Shown piece by piece: positions 22,755 to 24,428 of a DNA stretch of 24,428 nt. The stretch lies in the IMG/VR virus record IMGVR_UViG_3300042387_000049, positions 1 to 24,428 of that record; one strand, written 5' to 3'. A model generated the notes under the pieces. It saw nothing but the letters and a program-made list of their open reading frames with translations, was not told the origin of the DNA and searched no databases. The stretch comes from a virus. Each line of letters opens with the position of its first letter. The stretch's first letter is position 1. Position numbers and translations under genes: made by a program.

Positions 22755-22954
22755 TAATAACCTCTTAATGCAATTTTAGGCATTCCTTTTATAAGACCAC
22801 CTTTAGCTTTCTTTTCTTTTCGAGTTAGTTTTTCTAATAGTAATGGATCATTAAGTTCTTTTAGATAATCTTCTAAATTTTTCTTTTGCTGCTCTTCTAG
22901 TTTTCTTCCAGCAGCTCCTCTTAATCTAATGCCATCTCCACCAAAATCAGCCAT
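22754..22954 (-). CDS. Small helical phage protein with GGL tail
   Basis: The 66-residue product has a Gly/Arg opening, a charged helix (about 15-50; EEQQKKNLEDYLKEL) and the tail KAKGGLIKGMPKIALRGY. It is coupled to the next gene by TAATG. Its upstream ribosome site is weak. Function not recognised; the tail joins it to the neighbouring small proteins. Confidence 0.65.
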   Translation of the reverse strand: MADFGGDGIRLRGAAGRKLEEQQKKNLEDYLKELNDPLLLEKLTRKEKKAKGGLIKGMPKIALRGY

Positions 22955-22968
22955 AGTGTTTAACCTAT

Positions 22969-23181
22969 TTATCTTTTGCTTTTCATTATTTTGCCTTTTT
23001 TCTTAGAAGACATTTTTTCAGTAATCATATCAGCTTTTTTTGCTATACCACCTTTTTTAATAGCTCCTCTACCTTTTAAAATATCTGCTTTAGTAATTTT
23101 TCCATCACCAGTTAAATCTGGAAATGCTTTACCACCTTTTTTAAACTCTAGTCTTGGTCTTATTTTATAATCGTTTCTCAT
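22969..23181 (-). CDS. Lys-rich phage protein with one EF-hand-like loop
   Basis: The 70-residue protein contains FPDLTGDGKITKADILKG (20-37). Asp22, Thr24, Asp26, Lys28, Thr30 and Asp33 occupy the spacing of a dockerin or EF-hand calcium loop. The rest is Lys-rich and disordered, with KKGGKAF and IKKGGIAKKA motifs. AAGGAG precedes the ATG. I recall similar peptides from other marine phages. Calcium binding is inferred from the loop, and its role in the virion is unknown. Confidence 0.7.
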   Translation of the reverse strand: MRNDYKIRPRLEFKKGGKAFPDLTGDGKITKADILKGRGAIKKGGIAKKADMITEKMSSKKKGKIMKSKR

Positions 23182-23190
23182 TTTATCTCC

Positions 23191-23622
23191 TTATCCGTTT
23201 TCTTGATTGTTATTATTTACCGGTTTATTCGCCATCGTGCGTGCAACCGATTCCGCAGATCGTCCTACCACATATCCCCCAAGCCCAATTTGCAAAAGGG
23301 TCCATACGTCTCCTGGAAGTGATATAGTTATAGAAGCTTTAAAAAAAAATAAGATAACAGGTCCCAATACATAATTCCAAATTAATATAAATATTAATAC
23401 GTACATTAAAAGGGGTCTCCAGCTCGATGCGAACCAGCCCGCTTTAGCCTCTGCTTCAATAATTTTAGCAGCTGCTGTTAATTCTTGTGTATTAGATTGT
23501 AGTAATTGAGTTTGTAAATCTGCCTTTAACTTTGCTTGAAGATCTTTATCAGGAACTGATTTTTCAATTGTACTAAATAAGATTTTTGCGAGAGGTGCAA
23601 CAGCTCCTAACATTTGAATCAT
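23191..23622 (-). CDS. Three-helix phage holin-type membrane protein
   Basis: The 143-residue product resembles GTA_holin_3TM (PF11351-type) proteins. A first hydrophobic helix (about 4-18) is followed by an amphipathic segment, AEAKAGWFASSWRP (57-70), a second long helix (70-94) and a third (about 105-121), QIGLGGYVVGRSAE. Holins permeabilise the inner membrane at lysis. No endolysin gene lies in this window. The start has no clear Shine-Dalgarno box, and only three bases separate it from the upstream gene, so translation may be coupled. The membrane pattern is clear. A tail- or DNA-ejection role is an alternative. Confidence 0.78.
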   Translation of the reverse strand: MIQMLGAVAPLAKILFSTIEKSVPDKDLQAKLKADLQTQLLQSNTQELTAAAKIIEAEAKAGWFASSWRPLLMYVLIFILIWNYVLGPVILFFFKASITISLPGDVWTLLQIGLGGYVVGRSAESVARTMANKPVNNNNQENG

Positions 23623-23625
23623 ATC

Positions 23626-23997
23626 TTAATACCACTTAGCTGATCTTTTTTTCTCTGGTAATATACTTCCTTGACCTTGAACGACTTCAATTTGAGTTTC
23701 ATTTGGTTTTGACATCTCAACATCAACTCCACCAACTAAATAACCCTCTGAATTTGTAAATTTTGAATGATTAACTTCTTTTGCAGCTGAAGCTGGAGAA
23801 AAAGTTCTAACTGAATTAGCTAAACCACCTACTGCCATTTTTTTTCTAGACGTACCTGTCTTAGATAAAGCAATAGCAATTGCTTGTTTAGGATTTTTTA
23901 CTTTTTTAGAAGATTGACCAATATTAAGTTCACCTTTTTTGAACTCTCTCATTACTTTACCAATTTTATTTTGTTTTAAATTCATTTTCATAGCCAT
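23626..23997 (-). CDS. DUF6496-like basic phage protein
   Basis: The 123-residue product has KIGKVMREFKKGELNIGQSS (11-30) and KNPKQAIAIALSKTG (34-48), a pattern I recall from DUF6496 proteins found in bacteria and phages. KKMAVGGLANS follows, with the Gly-Gly motif of this gene group. The C-terminal half is more acidic and beta-like (GYLVGGVDVEM, TQIEVVQGQGSI). AAGGAG precedes the ATG. Its place before the holin gene and after the presumed portal gene suggests a virion or packaging role, not known. Confidence 0.7.
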   Translation of the reverse strand: MAMKMNLKQNKIGKVMREFKKGELNIGQSSKKVKNPKQAIAIALSKTGTSRKKMAVGGLANSVRTFSPASAAKEVNHSKFTNSEGYLVGGVDVEMSKPNETQIEVVQGQGSILPEKKRSAKWY

Positions 23998-24029
23998 ATG
24001 TATACTCCTTTTGTGTTATTTAACAATAA

Positions 24030-24428
24030 TTATTGTATTTTCTTATTCATATCAGAAAACTGTTGTTTTGCAATTGAAGTTGCAGCCCTTAATTCAGCTA
24101 AGTCTTCATTTTGTTGCAGTTTTTCTTGTGTATTCATCTGATTCATCATAGCTCTCATCTTATCTAAATTGATTCTCTCTTGTCCTTCTTGTTTTTTTCT
24201 ATAGTTTTCTTGAGCTTGTAGATCTAACTCTCTTGCTTTTAATGCAGCAATGGGGTCATTATCAAATTGTGATGTTATTTTTTTCTCTTCTTTTAAAAAC
24301 TCATCCATCATCTCAGCAATCAATATCGCTTTTCTAGATTCTAACTTCATTTGAAACTGTTGAACCTGTGCTTGTACTTGTGGATTTTGTAAAGCTTGTG
24401 GATTTTGAGACATCATTTGTATTTGTTG
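24030..24428 (-). CDS. Probable portal protein, C-terminal part (5' end outside window)
   Basis: The frame stays open to the window edge (upstream codons read QQIQ before the first Met), and no ribosome site precedes the ATG at 24416. I therefore read this as the end of a longer gene, not a 128-residue one. The 132 visible codons are Gln-, Met-, Glu- and Lys-rich coiled coil (LQNPQVQAQVQQFQMKLESR and ITSQFDNDPIAALKARELDL). Portal proteins of podoviruses often end like this, with the phrase DPxxALKxxELxLxA. The gene order, ahead of scaffold and capsid, also fits. The identity is inference; an internal or scaffold protein is possible. Confidence 0.55.
   Translation of the reverse strand, partial: QQIQMMSQNPQALQNPQVQAQVQQFQMKLESRKAILIAEMMDEFLKEEKKITSQFDNDPIAALKARELDLQAQENYRKKQEGQERINLDKMRAMMNQMNTQEKLQQNEDLAELRAATSIAKQQFSDMNKKIQ

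Overview
The window looks like the virion-structure half of a tailed double-stranded DNA phage genome, probably from a marine podovirus or a close relative. Every convincing gene is on the minus strand. Genes are packed with TAATG or ATGA overlaps, the DNA is AT-rich, and the small lysine-rich proteins and tail-protein openings resemble families common in uncultured marine phage genomes. The host cannot be read from the sequence. An AT-rich marine bacterium such as SAR11 is a reasonable guess, no more. Transcription runs from high to low coordinates.

Layout in transcription order. (1) 24428-21376: the end of a probable portal protein, a DUF6496-like protein, a three-helix holin, then a run of very small basic proteins that often carry a short Gly-Gly motif. 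(2) 21437-17939: a GroES-like co-chaperonin, a scaffold-like coiled-coil protein, two virion-type proteins and the major capsid protein, closed by a strong hairpin. (3) 17869-13845: two small overlapping genes, a 164-bp spacer with a possible 34-codon gene and promoter, and a series of small structural, neck and adaptor proteins, including a P22 gp4-like one. (4) 13830-8641: repeat-rich tail or fibre proteins, ending in three tandem paralogues that each have six kelch-like blades. (5) 8599-3283: a nine-gene, tightly coupled non-structural cassette. (6) 3277-1: a large P22 gp10-like tail protein, a 58-residue protein, and a tail or fibre protein that runs off the window.

The cassette is the most interesting part. 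Its order is a helical protein of unknown function, a sulfotransferase, an APS-kinase-like P-loop protein, a small HxGH nucleotidyltransferase, two different 2OG-Fe(II)-oxygenase-like proteins, a GT8-like glycosyltransferase, a class I methyltransferase, and a protein with two ParB-like domains. The first four enzyme genes could activate sulfate and transfer it. The rest could hydroxylate, glycosylate and methylate. It lies between receptor-binding-type genes and a tail gene, and a possible promoter sits just upstream. I therefore infer a surface-modification module acting on the phage fibres or the host envelope. The substrate is unknown.

No tRNA, rRNA, insertion sequence, CRISPR array, integrase or replication gene was seen. 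No gene-free stretch exceeds 300 bases.
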